In this document: positions 11,854 to 23,420 of the stretch, in pieces
Position numbering within the stretch: position 1 is the first letter of the stretch
How the letters are laid out: each line of letters starts with the position of its first letter
NCBI GenBank assembly: GCA_963921425.1
Contig: OY992837.1
Location: 5,801,896 to 5,865,895 of the forward strand
Direction: 5' to 3'
DNA: 64,000 nt
Source: Dryas octopetala
Lineage: Eukaryota; Streptophyta; Magnoliopsida; Rosales; Rosaceae
Position numbers and translations under genes: made by a program
The notes under the pieces: model-generated
The model's database searches: none
What the model was told of the DNA's origin: nothing
Seen by the model: the letters and a program-made list of their open reading frames with translations, nothing else

Positions 11854-12979
11854 TGTCACGGTCCGCACTTCGAGTTGTGCTTCCGTGACATTAATATGAC
11901 GTATGGAGGGCCAAATGCCAAGACATTGGCATCCGTTTGGCGAAGAGTGGCCGGGTTGCGCGCGTGGAAGGGTAATTTCGTAATTTGGCTGTTTCGGGAT
12001 CTTCCGGTTGGAATTTGGGAAATCTAAAAATACCGGTAAATCCAGGAGGTCGAAACGAGTCCAACGCAACTGACGGTTCGTCAATCGGAGTTCGGATGAA
12101 TTAATTATGGCCAATTATGACTCCTCGCGCAAGTTGATGTTTCCTCCTGTTTTGTGAATAAAGGCATAAAATGCTCTTTAGGGGGAGACATGGTGTCAGG
12201 CTCTCCACCACCCCCGGCGCCCACACCCATGGGGCGTTAAGCGAGCTACTCTAGGAACCTGTGGGGACCTAGGGGGCGGGCACATGACTTCCGGAGAGCG
12301 GTCATGTGTCTCTGTGGGACAGGAGGTCCCACGGACAGTACAAGCGAGCGGGAGTGCTTGTATTGCGCTGGGCGCGCGCAGACGAGGCTACAAGCGGAAT
12401 TCCATTATGCCGCGCTGTATGCACACCACGCCCATTACATGTAAACTCCCGGAGACTCCACGGTGCTCATTGGCCATGTAGTACTCATCGAGGGCATTGG
12501 CTTGGGTTCGGCCATGCAAATACATGATGCTAACAGGCATGGGAGGGGCGACCCCGTGCCAACGAGAGAAAGCTAATGTGGGGCATCGGAGAAGAGTTGC
12601 TCACTCGGGTGGCATGCTTGCAGGTTGGCTTGCATGTTCAACTTGAGGAAAGGACTATGGGCGCGAGCTTGCCCTTAGTGCCAGCAGAAATGAGATGTGG
12701 GAACAAAGCAAGACTCGACATGTGAGAATGGAATGCCGGCGTCATAAGAACCTATCGATCGGGCGAGTGTCTAGGCTGAGAACCTTGACACAAGGAAGCA
12801 ATCGTATAGTCGCTACGAGCGAGACTCGAGATGAGTAGTTCTTGTTGGCAAACCTCAAGGAGGCAATGAATGGGTCGAAATCGTGAAAGGAGCATAGAGA
12901 AAGGATGGGTGGCCTTGATTCAGAGGAATCTTGGCGCCGCACGGGCAAATTCCGCTGCTTAAAAAGTGAGCCCGTGACA
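11854..12979 (+). repeat. 5' LTR
   Basis: Same length as the right LTR, with matching TG...CA ends and an imperfect terminal palindrome (TGTCACGG / CCGTGACA). Short open frames inside (for example 12284-12527) recur in the other LTR and are not genes. Confidence 0.95.
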
Positions 12980-12981
12980 GT

Positions 12982-12994
12982 TGGTATCAGAGCC
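12982..12994 (+). other. Primer-binding site for initiator Met-tRNA
   Basis: TGGTATCAGAGCC begins two bases after the end of the left LTR. It is the standard plant retrotransposon primer site complementary to the 3' end of the initiator methionine tRNA. Confidence 0.93.
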
Positions 12995-13799
12995 AGGTTG
13001 GTCAAGAGTGGCCAAGTCGGGGATGATGCTAACTTGGATGGTGCTATCAGACGGAGATGTCGAGCGGGGCAACATCTTTAGTGAAAGAGAACCCCAAAGC
13101 CATAATGTGAGGCAAAGAGAAGCCCACGGAGGGCAGGTTGAAACAGGGAGATGGGCAACAGAGACACAGCCCTACGAACAAGTCAGAGAACAATGTGCAG
13201 AGGCACAAAACAAGCAAGAGAACATTGTGCGGAGGCACCAAACAAATGAAAGAACAGAGTGCGGAGGCACCTAATGAGAAAACGGGCTAGAGTGAAGCCC
13301 CAATGGAGAGACATGCTGAACGGAAGCGTTGACACCTATGACAGACTAGTGCATTGTGCAAGGAGGAGTCACAAGAGCTTGAGAGTTGAAGTTGCGCATT
13401 CTTCCTTAGATTCTTATAAGCCGTCGCAGTGGCGCATTGATCTATTGAAGCATGTAAGCCGCTAGAGGAGCGCATGGGTTCAGAGGTACCTTGTAAGCCG
13501 CATTGGTGGGTTGCTCTTGTGATAGTCGAGTTCATGTAAGCCACGACAGTTGTCATATGGTTGCCAACAATCCTATTGAAGTATTGAGACGAGCAAAGAA
13601 GCCAACGTTGTGTAAATCAGTTGAAACGAAGGCACCCTAGTGCGGAGGCACATAAGGGAGCAAGGAGCTACACAAGAGTGGATGAGCCGCATGAAAGTTG
13701 CAAGAGGCAACATACTGAGCACAACAAAGGTGAAGAGTCTGAGAAAGAGCAAACCAAGAGGCGAAAGAGCTGATATATGACCACGAGGGTCAAACGAAC

Positions 13800-14010
13800 T
13801 AAAGCGAAGGCCATGAGGGCCAAGTACACTGAAGCTGAAGGCCACGAGGGCCAAATACACTGAAGCGAAGGCCATGAGGGCCAAGTATACTGAAGCTGAA
13901 GGCCACGAGAGCCAAATACACAGAATCTGAAGGCCACGAGGGCCAATTACATTGAAGCTGAAGGCCGCGAGGGCCAAATACACTGAAGCAACGGCCACGA
14001 GGGCCGAGAA
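13800..14010 (+). repeat. 30-31-bp tandem repeat inside the LTR element
   Basis: About seven head-to-tail units built around GAAGGCCACGAGGGCC followed by AAATACACT. Unit length alternates between 30 and 31 bp, with GCTGAAGG and GCGAAGG variants. The repeat produces a spurious long minus-strand open frame of Leu-, Ala- and Phe-rich blocks. Confidence 0.9.
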
Positions 14011-15187
14011 AGCAGGGAACAATGAAGCGGACAGAGTTCAAGCTTACCCTACTTGAGGGACATGCGGTTGATCACTTGAGCTGTGTAAGCGGGGTGCTAC
14101 AAGAGTGTAGTAGGTTAGAGAACCTCGCCCAGAGGGGCGCACTTCCTTCAGAACTTGCGAGACGGTTGCATGGACATTGAGTGGAGTTTGTATTGAGCTA
14201 GTCAAGCAGTCTATCGACAAGAGTGCTGATAGCAAAAGTGGGGGAGCCCACTAATGTCAACACAAGGGATGCACAGAGGTGCACGAGAAGAGGCAAATGG
14301 GGACAAGTACATCCCAGCTTAAGTGGGGGAGCCCACGAGAGCACATCGGCGTCAAACGCACAGAGGTGCATTACGAGAGGCAAATATACATCGAGGGACG
14401 AAAGAAGAGTGCTGGTAAGTGGATCCGCGAGGGTGAAACTACAACAGGGGTTGTTCAGCTCACTAACTTGTGCATGACTTCTGCTAAGGGGTCTAGTATG
14501 TGAGAGGACGAAGCCTTGTGGTACGACGATTGTGTCAAGGAGTTGACTGGTGCCAGCAAATGGGGCAATTAAGTGCCAAAGAAGACTAGAGAGCTGAAGA
14601 GGAGCCGAGATGGGGAAGGAACCAATAATGCAGGGGTGCAATGGGCCCTTTCCACTATGAATGAGCATGAGGGTGCCGCAGAAGAGTGCGGTTAGCTTTT
14701 AAGCTACACCCGGCGGGGTGCATCTCTCTGTGAGTGGAGTCAAACAAGAAGTACATGCGACTCCAAGTCCAAGAGTGGACTCATTGATGCTCAGAGGAGC
14801 CATCAAACAAGCTATGAGAGAAATTTTACGTCCAAGAGTGGACTCATTGAAGCTCAGAGGAGTAATTCGAGGAGTACGGCGAGTACAATCATATCCAAGA
14901 ATGGACATATCCAAGCTCGGAGGAGCAAGCGGGCAATGGAAGTGGTGGAATCATATCAATATTGAGTTCAAGCAGAAGAGAATGAAGTTTGGGGGAATGC
15001 TTCAGTACATGTCTTTGGCCAAGTCCAAGAGTGGGCGCGAGAAGGTCGTCACAGAGGTGATTCTACAGAGGTAGAGGGACAGTACTCGTTGGTAGCAACC
15101 CTAATGGAGGAAGAAGACCTAAAGAGCATTTCGGAACAAAACTGGAGGCATGTCGATGAGGGCATCGACAAGATAAGTGGGGGAGGA

Positions 15188-16313
15188 TGTCACGGTCCGC
15201 ACTTCGAGTTGTGCTTCCGTGACATTAATATGACGTATGGAGGGCCAAATGCCAAGAGAATGGCATCCGTTTGGCGAAGAGTGGCCGGGTTGCGCGCGTG
15301 GAAGGGTAATTTCGTAATTTGGCTGTTTCGGGATCTTCCGGTTGGAATTTGGGAAATCTAAAAATACCGGTAAATCCAGGAGGTCGAAACGAGTCCAACG
15401 CAACTGACGGTTCGTCAATCGGAGTTCGGATGAATTAATTATGGCCAATTATGACTCCTCGCGCAAGTTGATGTTTCCTCCTGTTTTGTGAAGAAAGACA
15501 TAAAATGCTCTTTAGGGGGAGACATGGTGTCAGGCTCTCCACCACCCCCGGCGCCCACACCCATGGGGCGTTAAGCGAGCTACTCTAGGAACCTGTGGGG
15601 ACCTAGGGGGCGGGCACATGACTTCCGGAGGGCGGTCATGTGTCTCCGTGGGACAGGAGGTCCCACGGACAGTACAAGCGAGCGGGAGTGCTTGTATTGC
15701 GCTGGGCGCGCGCAGACGAGGCTACAAGCGGAATTCCATTATGCCGCACTGTATGCACACCACGCCCATTACATGTAAACTCCCGGAGACTCCACGGTGC
15801 TCATTGGCCATGTAGTACTCATCGAGGGCATTGGCTTGGGTTCGGCCATGCAAATACATGATGCTAACAGGCATGGGAGGGGCGACCCCGTGCCAACGAG
15901 AGAAAGCTAATGTGGGGCATCGGAGAAGAGTTGCTCACTCGGGTGGCATGCTTGCAGGTTGGCTTGCATGTTCAACTTGAGGAAAGGACTATGGGCGCGA
16001 GCTTGCCCTTAGTGCCAGCAGAAATGAGATGTGGGAACAAAGCAAGACTCGACATGTGAGAATGGAATGCCGGCGTCATAAGAACCTATCGATCGGGCGA
16101 GTGTCTAGGCTGAGAACCTTGACACAAGGAAGCAATCGTATAGTCGCTACGAGCGAGACTCGAGATGAGTAGTTCTTGTTGGCAAACCTCAAGGAGGCAA
16201 TGAATGGGTCGAAATCGTGAAAGGAGCATAGAGAAAGGATGGCTGGCCTTGATTCAGAGAAATCTTGGCGCCGCACGGGCAAATTCCGCTGCTTAAAAAG
16301 TGAGCCCGTGACA
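15188..16313 (+). repeat. 3' LTR
   Basis: Right LTR, preceded by a polypurine tract at 15177-15187 and followed by the second CTGTG target copy at 16314-16318. Confidence 0.95.
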
Positions 16314-16747
16314 CTGTGTTTCATTTCTTTGTCGATTAATGTTGTATTAACCACATTCTTGTATCCCTTGTACCATATCATCAGCCTGTTATCCTTTGAA
16401 TAAATTTTATCTGTTGATTAACGGCCATTCCACTCCACACCGTCGAATCACTAAGGCCACTACTAGTGATGTGATAGAAAATTCTATGTTTCTATATCTC
16501 TACAAGATACAAATTAAGGATGAAAGCAGATTTTGTAATCCGAATATGGCCACAATACTGAATTTCTGCGATATATATGCAACAACTAAAGCCTTGTTTT
16601 AATAATATGGATGCAAAACAAAACCTTCTGAATCTAATGCGAAATACAAGTAGGGGGAGATGGGGACTGACCAAAATTACAACAAATGAACAGGTTCCAC
16701 CAGCTAATTAGAGAGAGGCAATAAAAACAGCCATAGCTATATCAGTA
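16314..16747. other. Displaced 3' UTR plus 3' flank of the FES1-like gene
   Basis: The first ~60 bp (GTTTCATTTCTTTGTCGATT and on) matches the dioxygenase 3' UTR interrupted by the LTR element. The remainder is likely the 3' UTR of the minus-strand FES1-like gene. No other gene is seen. Confidence 0.6.
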
Positions 16748-18631
16748 TCACTGATTTGTCTGCAAGCTCCCATTGGGATCATCTCTACCACTAGAACTAC
16801 CTTGAACATTTGCAGCCTCGGGTGGCGGACCTAGACCAAGCAGCAAAGGAGGAGCGTCTTTCTTCTCGGTACCAGGGTTTTTATCAGCAGGATTTGGAGC
16901 AAATGCTCTAAGGGCGGGTTCAAAATACTTGCTGGCAACATCAGGTGGCGGTGCATCTTCCCCGGGAAGCACAAGAAGCCCTTTCTCATGAAGAGAAGAT
17001 GGCTCGTTGTAGGAGGCATTCCAGAGGGTGTCTACCAGCTGCCTCTCCTCTCTAGCTGCCCGAAGATCTTCAGGAGACATCAAGCTGATACCTTTAATTC
17101 TTTCTTGAAGAAGTTGCTTCAGTTTCTCGTCTTCTTCAGCTAATCTACCATTGACCCCATCCGTTTTGTCTTGAGCAAGCACAAGAAGGCCCCGGAGTGC
17201 AGCTTCTCGTACTTCTTGATCTTCGCTAGAGGCAAGGTGCATCATTATGCGTGGAAATCCTAGCTCACTTACTACGTTGCAATCTGAATTATTGTCGTGG
17301 AGTAGGAAATGGATCAAGTTCAGGGCTTTCCTGAAAAAGGGTTGATTTCAGTAAGAAGATCATAATTGGAGACACTAAGGAAGAGACAAAAAATAAGGCA
17401 CAATAAACATCTGAAGATATCCAAATATATGATTTAATCCATTTCCTTGCTATCTTTTAATTTCAAAATATAAAAAATAGAACGGAACAAAAAGAGAACA
17501 GAAGTTATAACTAAATCCTATTACCTCTGAAACCTCACGCTTTCAGAAGCTAAAGCATCTCTCAAGGCTGCATAACCATTTGCTAGGCGAAATGCAGTGA
17601 TACCCGGTTTGTTGTGCCGGATTAAAGCTGAAGATCATTCATGTGCAAAGCAAGAGCAACATCAACATCCTTTCAGAAGAAGGTCATCGGAGACTCCAAA
17701 AAGCTTAAACACAAGAGCTTGAGTGGCTAAACTAAAAAAAAAATTCATCATAGTGGCTAAAAAGAACTTACAAGAAATTGCACCGAGAGCTTTGGTTCGA
17801 ACCGTCACATCAGGGTCGGATGAGAAATTAGTAAACAGATATTCGAAGCCATTTGCTTCCATAACCAGTTTCTGGCTCTTGGGATTGTTCTGAACAATAG
17901 TGGTCACAACTTCTGCAGCCTTTGCTCGAATATTGGCATGGGGATTCTTTAGGTAAGCAAGAAGAGGGACCAACCCGCCAATGGAGTGAAGATCTATAAC
18001 TCATACAAACAACAGCCAATGAAACATGCCCAAATATCAATATGCAAAACAGCACAAACCAACTACATGATAGCACAATGTTTACTTCAAGGAAACGGGT
18101 AAGAAACTTACCATTGGCCATGTCAATGGACTCAACGTGCTCTTGCAATTCATCCAACAAATCTGCAGAGTCCCAAACAAAGTACCAAGAAGATTAATAT
18201 GTTACAATTATAAAAAAATAAAAAACAAAAAAAGTAAAACCCTGAATTTGATAAAGAAGAAATACCTTCGATATCAGCAGGGGTCACTCCCTGAGCTTCC
18301 AAAACCTGCTCAGGAGTTTGCATGACAAGGGTTATCTCCTTCATGCGCTTTACAACGTCAAGAGTCTGCGCTTGCATCGCTTCCATAAACCATCTCCGAT
18401 CCTCCTCACTACAAAACCCAACAGCACAAACCACTCAATTCGATCTCAAACATTCTCATACACATGTATAAATACTGGAACATGTATATCAAATAATAGA
18501 GTAATTAGTAACATTTTTGGAGGGAGGAGGGAGGGGGTGTACCTCAAATTGCGATTGGGGCGAGTGCCGTCAGAGTGTGCGAGGCTCCATTTGAGCAGTC
18601 CTTCCCAGTTGGGTCCTCCGTCGTTGGCCAT
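16748..18631 (-). CDS. FES1A: Hsp70 nucleotide-exchange factor, FES1/HspBP1-like
   Basis: Six minus-strand exons (18543-18631, 18266-18408, 18112-18162, 17772-17993, 17525-17627, 16748-17330) join in phase to 396 codons. The N-terminus has the Fes1 signature GLLKWSLAHSDGTR (residues 11-24). Armadillo-type helices follow, including GGLVPLLAYLKNPHANIRAKAAEVVTTIVQNNPKSQ, NGYAALRDALAS and REAALRGLLVLAQD. The tail is Pro/Gly/Asp-rich. The family removes ADP from cytosolic Hsp70, and in Arabidopsis Fes1A it supports acquired thermotolerance. The start MANDGGPNWEGLL fits relatives. Heat-shock-element cores lie about 150-180 bp upstream. The third exon is small (51 bp), which hides it from simple frame scans. 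Confidence 0.93.
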
Positions 18632-18771
18632 TGTTGCTTCGTCTGAAAGAAAAGAAACCCTAAAAGCTCTGCCTTCACTCCTCTGCTAATTGATGAAGAA
18701 ACAATAAATTATAGAAAAACAGTTTTAAAGCAGTCTTTATAGAAAGAGTAAATACACAGTACCGCTCAGAC

Positions 18772-18809
18772 TTCAGGTTCCCGAAACCTCTTGATAGTTC
18801 TGGAACTTC
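18772..18809 (-). promoter_or_regulatory. Heat-shock element cores upstream of FES1-like gene
   Basis: Two TTCnnGAA cores lie at 18778-18785 (TTCCCGAA) and 18798-18805 (TTCTGGAA). Extra TTC units at 18772 and 18807 sit nearly in register. They are 147-180 bp upstream of the ATG at 18631. HSF trimers bind alternating nGAAn units, and a heat-induced FES1 gene is expected, so the assignment is plausible but unproven. Confidence 0.55.
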
Positions 18810-19045
18810 AAGACTGAAAAGAACACACAGGGGCAGGGCACCGATGGGTCTTGGGCTTGCTAGTCAAATTTGGTGGGCTGAGGTTTGAAGGCCCAATGAA
18901 CTGTGAACAAGGCTTTCGGTCTTGGGTAGGATGGCCCATTTATACTGAATTTAAAAGAACGATAATTACAAAAACACCCCCATCAACGACGGGATTTGCA
19001 CCTTACCCATTAACTATTTTGTGACACTATACGCCTTATGTGCAA

Positions 19046-19535
19046 GGATAAAAATATTGGAAATTCTTTAAATATCGGTATTCAAATTTACGGATATATT
19101 GATGGATATACCGATTTCGATAGATATCGGTGTAAAGAAAGTTGAGTTAAATTTTATTCTTTTGTTGATTTATTGTTGATTAATTAGAATTAGTGGATGA
19201 GTTTTGATTTAATTAGGGTTGGATTTGATTTGATTTTATCTTATTCCTTTTTTCCTTTCCAAATTTTGAAATTTTTTTATACAATTATGTCGATATATAC
19301 CGATATCCTACCGTATTTTGTCGATATATACTGATATTTTGCCGATATATCGATATTTTGTCAACATATACCGATATCTTTTTGACATATATTGATATTT
19401 TGTTGAAATATACTAATATCGAAGAAATATTGGTTACAGCCTATTTAAATATCGGTGGATGAAATTACAGATATCTCGGTGGATATATTAACAATATCGT
19501 GGATATTTTCATTTATGCCTATGTGACATCACGGG
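19046..19535. repeat. GATAT/CGATAT-rich degenerate repeat element
   Basis: Dense imperfect repeats of ATATACCGATAT, GATATATCG and related words in both orientations. The outer parts are weakly inverted (AGGATAAAAATATT at the left; GGATATTTTCATTTATGCCT at the right). Possible but imperfect target repeats (TTATGTGCA / TATGTGACA) flank it. It is probably a decayed non-autonomous DNA transposon and has no coding content. Confidence 0.45.
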
Positions 19536-19734
19536 GCCATATTTCTAAGGGTACTTTAGTCTCATTTTTTTTGGACATTGATCTGAGGGCATTTTTGGTC
19601 TTGAAAAAATATGGTCACGTGCTGCCGTATAGAGTGACGTGTGTCATGTATACTTAACAAATGTTTTCAATTTTTCGACAAAATATAAATTCGTGTTTGA
19701 CGGGTAATAATCTGTGGGCAAAGATTTCATAAAA

Positions 19735-20525
19735 CAAAAAGTCGTGGATAAAGTGTCACAAATCATAGTCAAAGTCTCAAAGAGATCAATTGCAAAACCG
19801 GTCATAATTGGATAAATTGGTAATGTTTTTTAGTACTTTCAAAAAGAAAAGTGACCTCCAATTTCTAATTAAGTGCTTGGCTGTCGCAAGATATGTATCA
19901 CAATTTATTTATTAAAGTCATCGCTCTCGCTAATTTGCGCATGGGCGGAGTATTATTTGGTAATACCATACTCTCTTGCTTGGTGTTAGCAATGGCCACT
20001 TCACTAGGCCAATAATTAAGCTCTAAAATTTAAAAAATAAAAAAATAAATGGTAGGGGAAACGTGGAATATTCTGTCTCCCACCAAATGTTGTCTTTTGG
20101 TATGTGGTAGGTGGAGTCCACCAGTCCCCTCGTCACTCTAAAGCTTTCAGTAGTAAAAAGCCTGTAAAATAAAAAAATAAAAAAGGACTTCGCACGACTT
20201 TTCAAACTTCCGGGCCGGGAGACCCAAACGTCAAAATCGGCGACATTCCGTTTCTTTGTTAATTTGTATTTTTGGGTAAATATTATTTATAAGATTAAAT
20301 ATAAAAATGATAAACGAACTTTATTTTAATTTTTTATTTGATTAACTAATTATAAAAAATGTCAATTTAATTTACGAATTTACAAAATTGTATCAAAGTA
20401 GTATAAATGTTAACTGCTATAAAAAAAAGTTAACGAAATTGGTCATAAGAGACTCATAAACTCATCTTTTCAGTCGAGCTCGGAGTCAGAATTAACGCGA
20501 AGAAGCAGCTCCAATAATGTTAATA
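19735..20525 (+). pseudogene. Ghost copy of the RDUF-type E3 ligase locus
   Basis: About 19735-20290 matches the upstream region of the RING gene at 22858-23420; for example GTTAGCAATGGCCACTTCAC is shared. At 20459-20525 there is a degraded copy of the 3' end of the RING coding region (TCGAGCTCGGAGTCAG followed by GAAGAAGC), equivalent to about 24765-24830. Nearly all of the coding region between is missing. The ghost abuts the 3' UTR of the inverted dioxygenase gene at about 20526. Confidence 0.75.
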
Positions 20526-21116
20526 ATGTACAGAAACGACAAATCTATAAGATTATGTTTACTAACATGAAATTGGAGAGGAAAATAAATCAGAATAAGA
20601 AAGAATGGGGGATGGTCCATTACTACATGTAGCATTAATTGACAAACAAATGAAAAAAGCATGGATTGTTGGTATTGACTTTACAAACTAATACCAAATA
20701 AATGGGTGAAAAGTTTACAAACTTTATCACAATAGTCACTCATACTCAAAAATAAAAGAGAGAGAAAACAATTTATTTTATTGGACTGAATAATCAAGTC
20801 TAATTACTTAATCCAAACTTACAAACACATATCCCTTGTACAGGGAGCTTTCATCACAAAGGTCAGCAAACTCATTTATTACTAGTTGGTGAAATAGTAG
20901 AGCTAGCCTAGTTACATATAAGAAGTGTGAAAACATGTACGTGGTGTGCTGAAAAACCAGTTACCAACCCATGTTTTTATTCACTTATTTAATTTGCATG
21001 TGACTTCCAACATTTATAATATTACATTTATATGACAATCTAACCCACATAAATTAAAGTCATGATGGAAGATTTGATTTGAATCTTTTTATTCTCTTAT
21101 TCTGGTTTCTGAAAAT

Positions 21117-22714
21117 TTAGTTTCCAATCTTGGCCATTTGAGTGTGTGCCTTCCCCTCCGGTTTCCTGTTAAAGGCTTCCCTCACATAATCGCCATATCT
21201 AACCTTCTTGTACATCCGAAGAGACCCTGGGGACTCCATGATCAAATGATCAAATGGTTCAACTTCCACATCGTCATGTGGAATAAGAAATGATGCATAA
21301 GACAACCTCGCCTTGCTTTCGGTTGTCACAGCTCTGTGTTCAATGCTCTTATACTTCCCATTACTCCATATCTGCCATAGCAATAACAAATATGAAGCTT
21401 AAATAAAATATTGTTATCTTTTATATGTAGTTCAATTAGAATCATATTTATTCATTTCCTAAGCTATATACAGTACCTCAAGAACATCTCCAACATTCAC
21501 AACGAGGGCGTTTGGAATTGGCTTGACTGGCACCCATTCACCTTCTTTTTGGACCTGTAATCCTGTCAAATTGTCTTCTTGCATAAGAATGGTTATGGTG
21601 CTCGTGTCCGAGTGTGGACTTAGGCCAAGTACTTTATCAGGCATGCGGCATGGAGGATAGTAGTTCATCCGAAAACCTTGGACCAACTCTTTATGCAGTC
21701 CAAGAAGAGCATCATTTTCCATCCCCATAATCAAAGATAGAGACCTTATGAGCTTCTCTCCAACTTTTCTAACTTCACTAGCATATGTCTCGATAGCCTC
21801 CCTTCAATAATCAACAAATTAATGTTAAAAATTAGTATTTTCAAATTTCAAGAAACAATATATACTCTTTGCTTTTTCCATGAATTTTGGAAACATACTT
21901 GAATTCCTTTGGTGTGGTTGGCCAAAACTTGAGCTTTCTATAGTTTGATGGGTAAACCACAAGAAACAGAGCGTCAGACCACTCCAGTATCTGCTCTTCG
22001 GAAACCACACACACATGTCCGTAGCCTTGTATGTCATCTGATGGCATTTTAATCTTATTCTTCTCTACTAATGGAAGTTCAAAAAACTTAGCCGCAGCAT
22101 CTTTCATGCCCTGCAACACTTCTGTTGCCACTCCATGATTTACAATCTGCAAAGTTTATTTAATTGGAAAAGTTCAACTAAGAGGCCAGGTTTCTACTTT
22201 TAATTAGGCCACTCTTTTGCATGGTACTGTTGTTGGGATTCAGATTATATATTACAGTTGCATGAAAATGTTTTTTGTAAGACAATTCAATTTAAAATGT
22301 TATGTTGATAGATTGTCAATATAAATCATTGATTATTTTGCTTTTTATGTGCGGTTCAAGATTAAAACTCTGAGAACATAACATATCAGATATATGTATC
22401 AAAAGAACATTAGTACTCTATAGTTGAATGTCAAATATTACCTGAAAGAATCCCCATTTTTGGCAAGCCATGTCCAATTTGTGAAGCTCCTCCTGATGCC
22501 CTTTAGAGAGCAAAGAGAAATCGATGATAGGAATCTCAGAAGAAAGTTGACTCGTATGATGATCTACACTCTTTGGCATGTCCTCTTGATTCCTAATAAG
22601 GTATCTTTCAGGGACCTGCAAAGGGTCACTTCTTACTATTTCTTGAACATTTGGAACTGGCAAAAATGACCCATAAGTCGGTGCAACTGCAACCTCCACT
22701 GTGTTTGAACTCAT
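21117..22714 (-). CDS. 2OG-Fe(II) dioxygenase, SRG1-like, inverted intact copy
   Basis: Four minus-strand exons (22442-22714, 21899-22146, 21477-21801, 21117-21371) join in phase to 366 codons. It keeps every family consensus feature that the other copies have begun to lose: HSDTSTIT with iron ligands His237 and Asp239, SNGKYKSIEHRAV with His294, and RLS for 2-oxoglutarate. Exon 4 is one codon longer than in the plus-strand copies (LIMESPGS instead of IVESSGS). The promoter has the same TATA motif. It sits between two copies of the E3-ligase upstream sequence. Of the array, this is the copy I would most expect to be an active enzyme; the substrate is unknown. Confidence 0.93.
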
Positions 22715-22779
22715 GTTTAATTTGCTTCTTGGACTGTTAGTGAAAATTAAACGGCTTGTCTAACTCTAAGCACCAAGAG

Positions 22780-22786
22780 TTTTATA
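22780..22786 (-). promoter_or_regulatory. TATA box of inverted dioxygenase
   Basis: TATAAAA on the minus strand, 66-72 bp upstream of the ATG at 22714, in the same leader context as the plus-strand copies. Confidence 0.65.
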
Positions 22787-22857
22787 GACCTTAGTTTTGT
22801 TTGTAAGCTAAGGTGGATCGTTATCTTCCATGATGCAAAGATTCCTTAGTTATACAA

Positions 22858-23420
22858 CAAAAAATGTGGGTAAAGTGTCACAAAACATAGTCAACGAAAT
22901 AAATTGCAGAACTGGTCATAATTGGTAATGTTTTTTTATACTTTCAAAAAATAAAAGTGACGTCCAATTTCTAATTCAATGCTTGGCTGTCGTAAAATTT
23001 GTATCAAGATTTATTAAATTCATCGCTCTCACTAATTTGCGCTTGGGCGGTGTATTAGTTGGTAATACTATACTCTCTTGCTAGGTGTTAGCAATGGCCA
23101 CTTCACTAGGCCAATAATTAAGCTCCAAAATTCAAACAATTAAAAAAAGAAATGGTGGGGAAAACGTAGAATATTCTGTCTCCCACAAAATGTTGTCTTT
23201 TGGTATGTGAATATGTGATAGGTGTAGACTGTGTAGTCCACCAGTCCCCTCTTCACTCTAAGCTTTCGGCTGTCAAAAAAGCTTGTCAAAAAAAAAAAAC
23301 TTCCAGACGACATGTCGTGTCGGTGCGTTGATGTCTAACGACTTTTCAAACGCCCGGGGAGACCCAAACGTCAAAGTCGGCGACATTCCGTTTCTTTGTA
23401 ATTATGGGTAAATATTATTT
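22858..23420 (+). repeat. Duplicated upstream region of the RING gene
   Basis: Closely related to 19735-20290 in the same orientation, with many small indels. It begins right where homology to the dioxygenase promoter ends (about 22853) and runs into the leader of the RING gene. No gene lies within it. Confidence 0.8.

Larger units (their letters stand above)
11854..16313 (+). mobile_element. Non-autonomous LTR retrotransposon (LARD-like)
   Basis: Two direct LTRs of 1126 bp each (11854-12979 and 15188-16313) begin TGTCACGG and end CCGTGACA. A perfect 5-bp target duplication CTGTG flanks the element (11849-11853 and 16314-16318). Two bases after the left LTR is a primer-binding site TGGTATCAGAGCC complementary to initiator Met-tRNA, and a purine tract GTGGGGGAGGA precedes the right LTR. 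The 2.2-kb interior encodes no gag, protease, integrase or reverse transcriptase; it is made of repeats. I counted about nine LTR differences by eye (roughly 0.8%), so the insertion is young. It split the 3' UTR of a dioxygenase pseudogene, and the UTR resumes at 16314. Confidence 0.95.

Noticed and set aside
12284..12527. Open frames repeated at 15618-15861
   Set aside because: These lie inside the two LTRs and recur only because the LTRs are duplicates.
13800..14010. CRISPR-like repeat array
   Set aside because: Units are contiguous with no unique spacers, in a plant retroelement.
13573..14041. Long minus-strand open frames with Leu/Ala/Phe-rich periodic protein
   Set aside because: They arise from the 30-31-bp tandem repeat inside the LTR element; no conserved domain and no start context.
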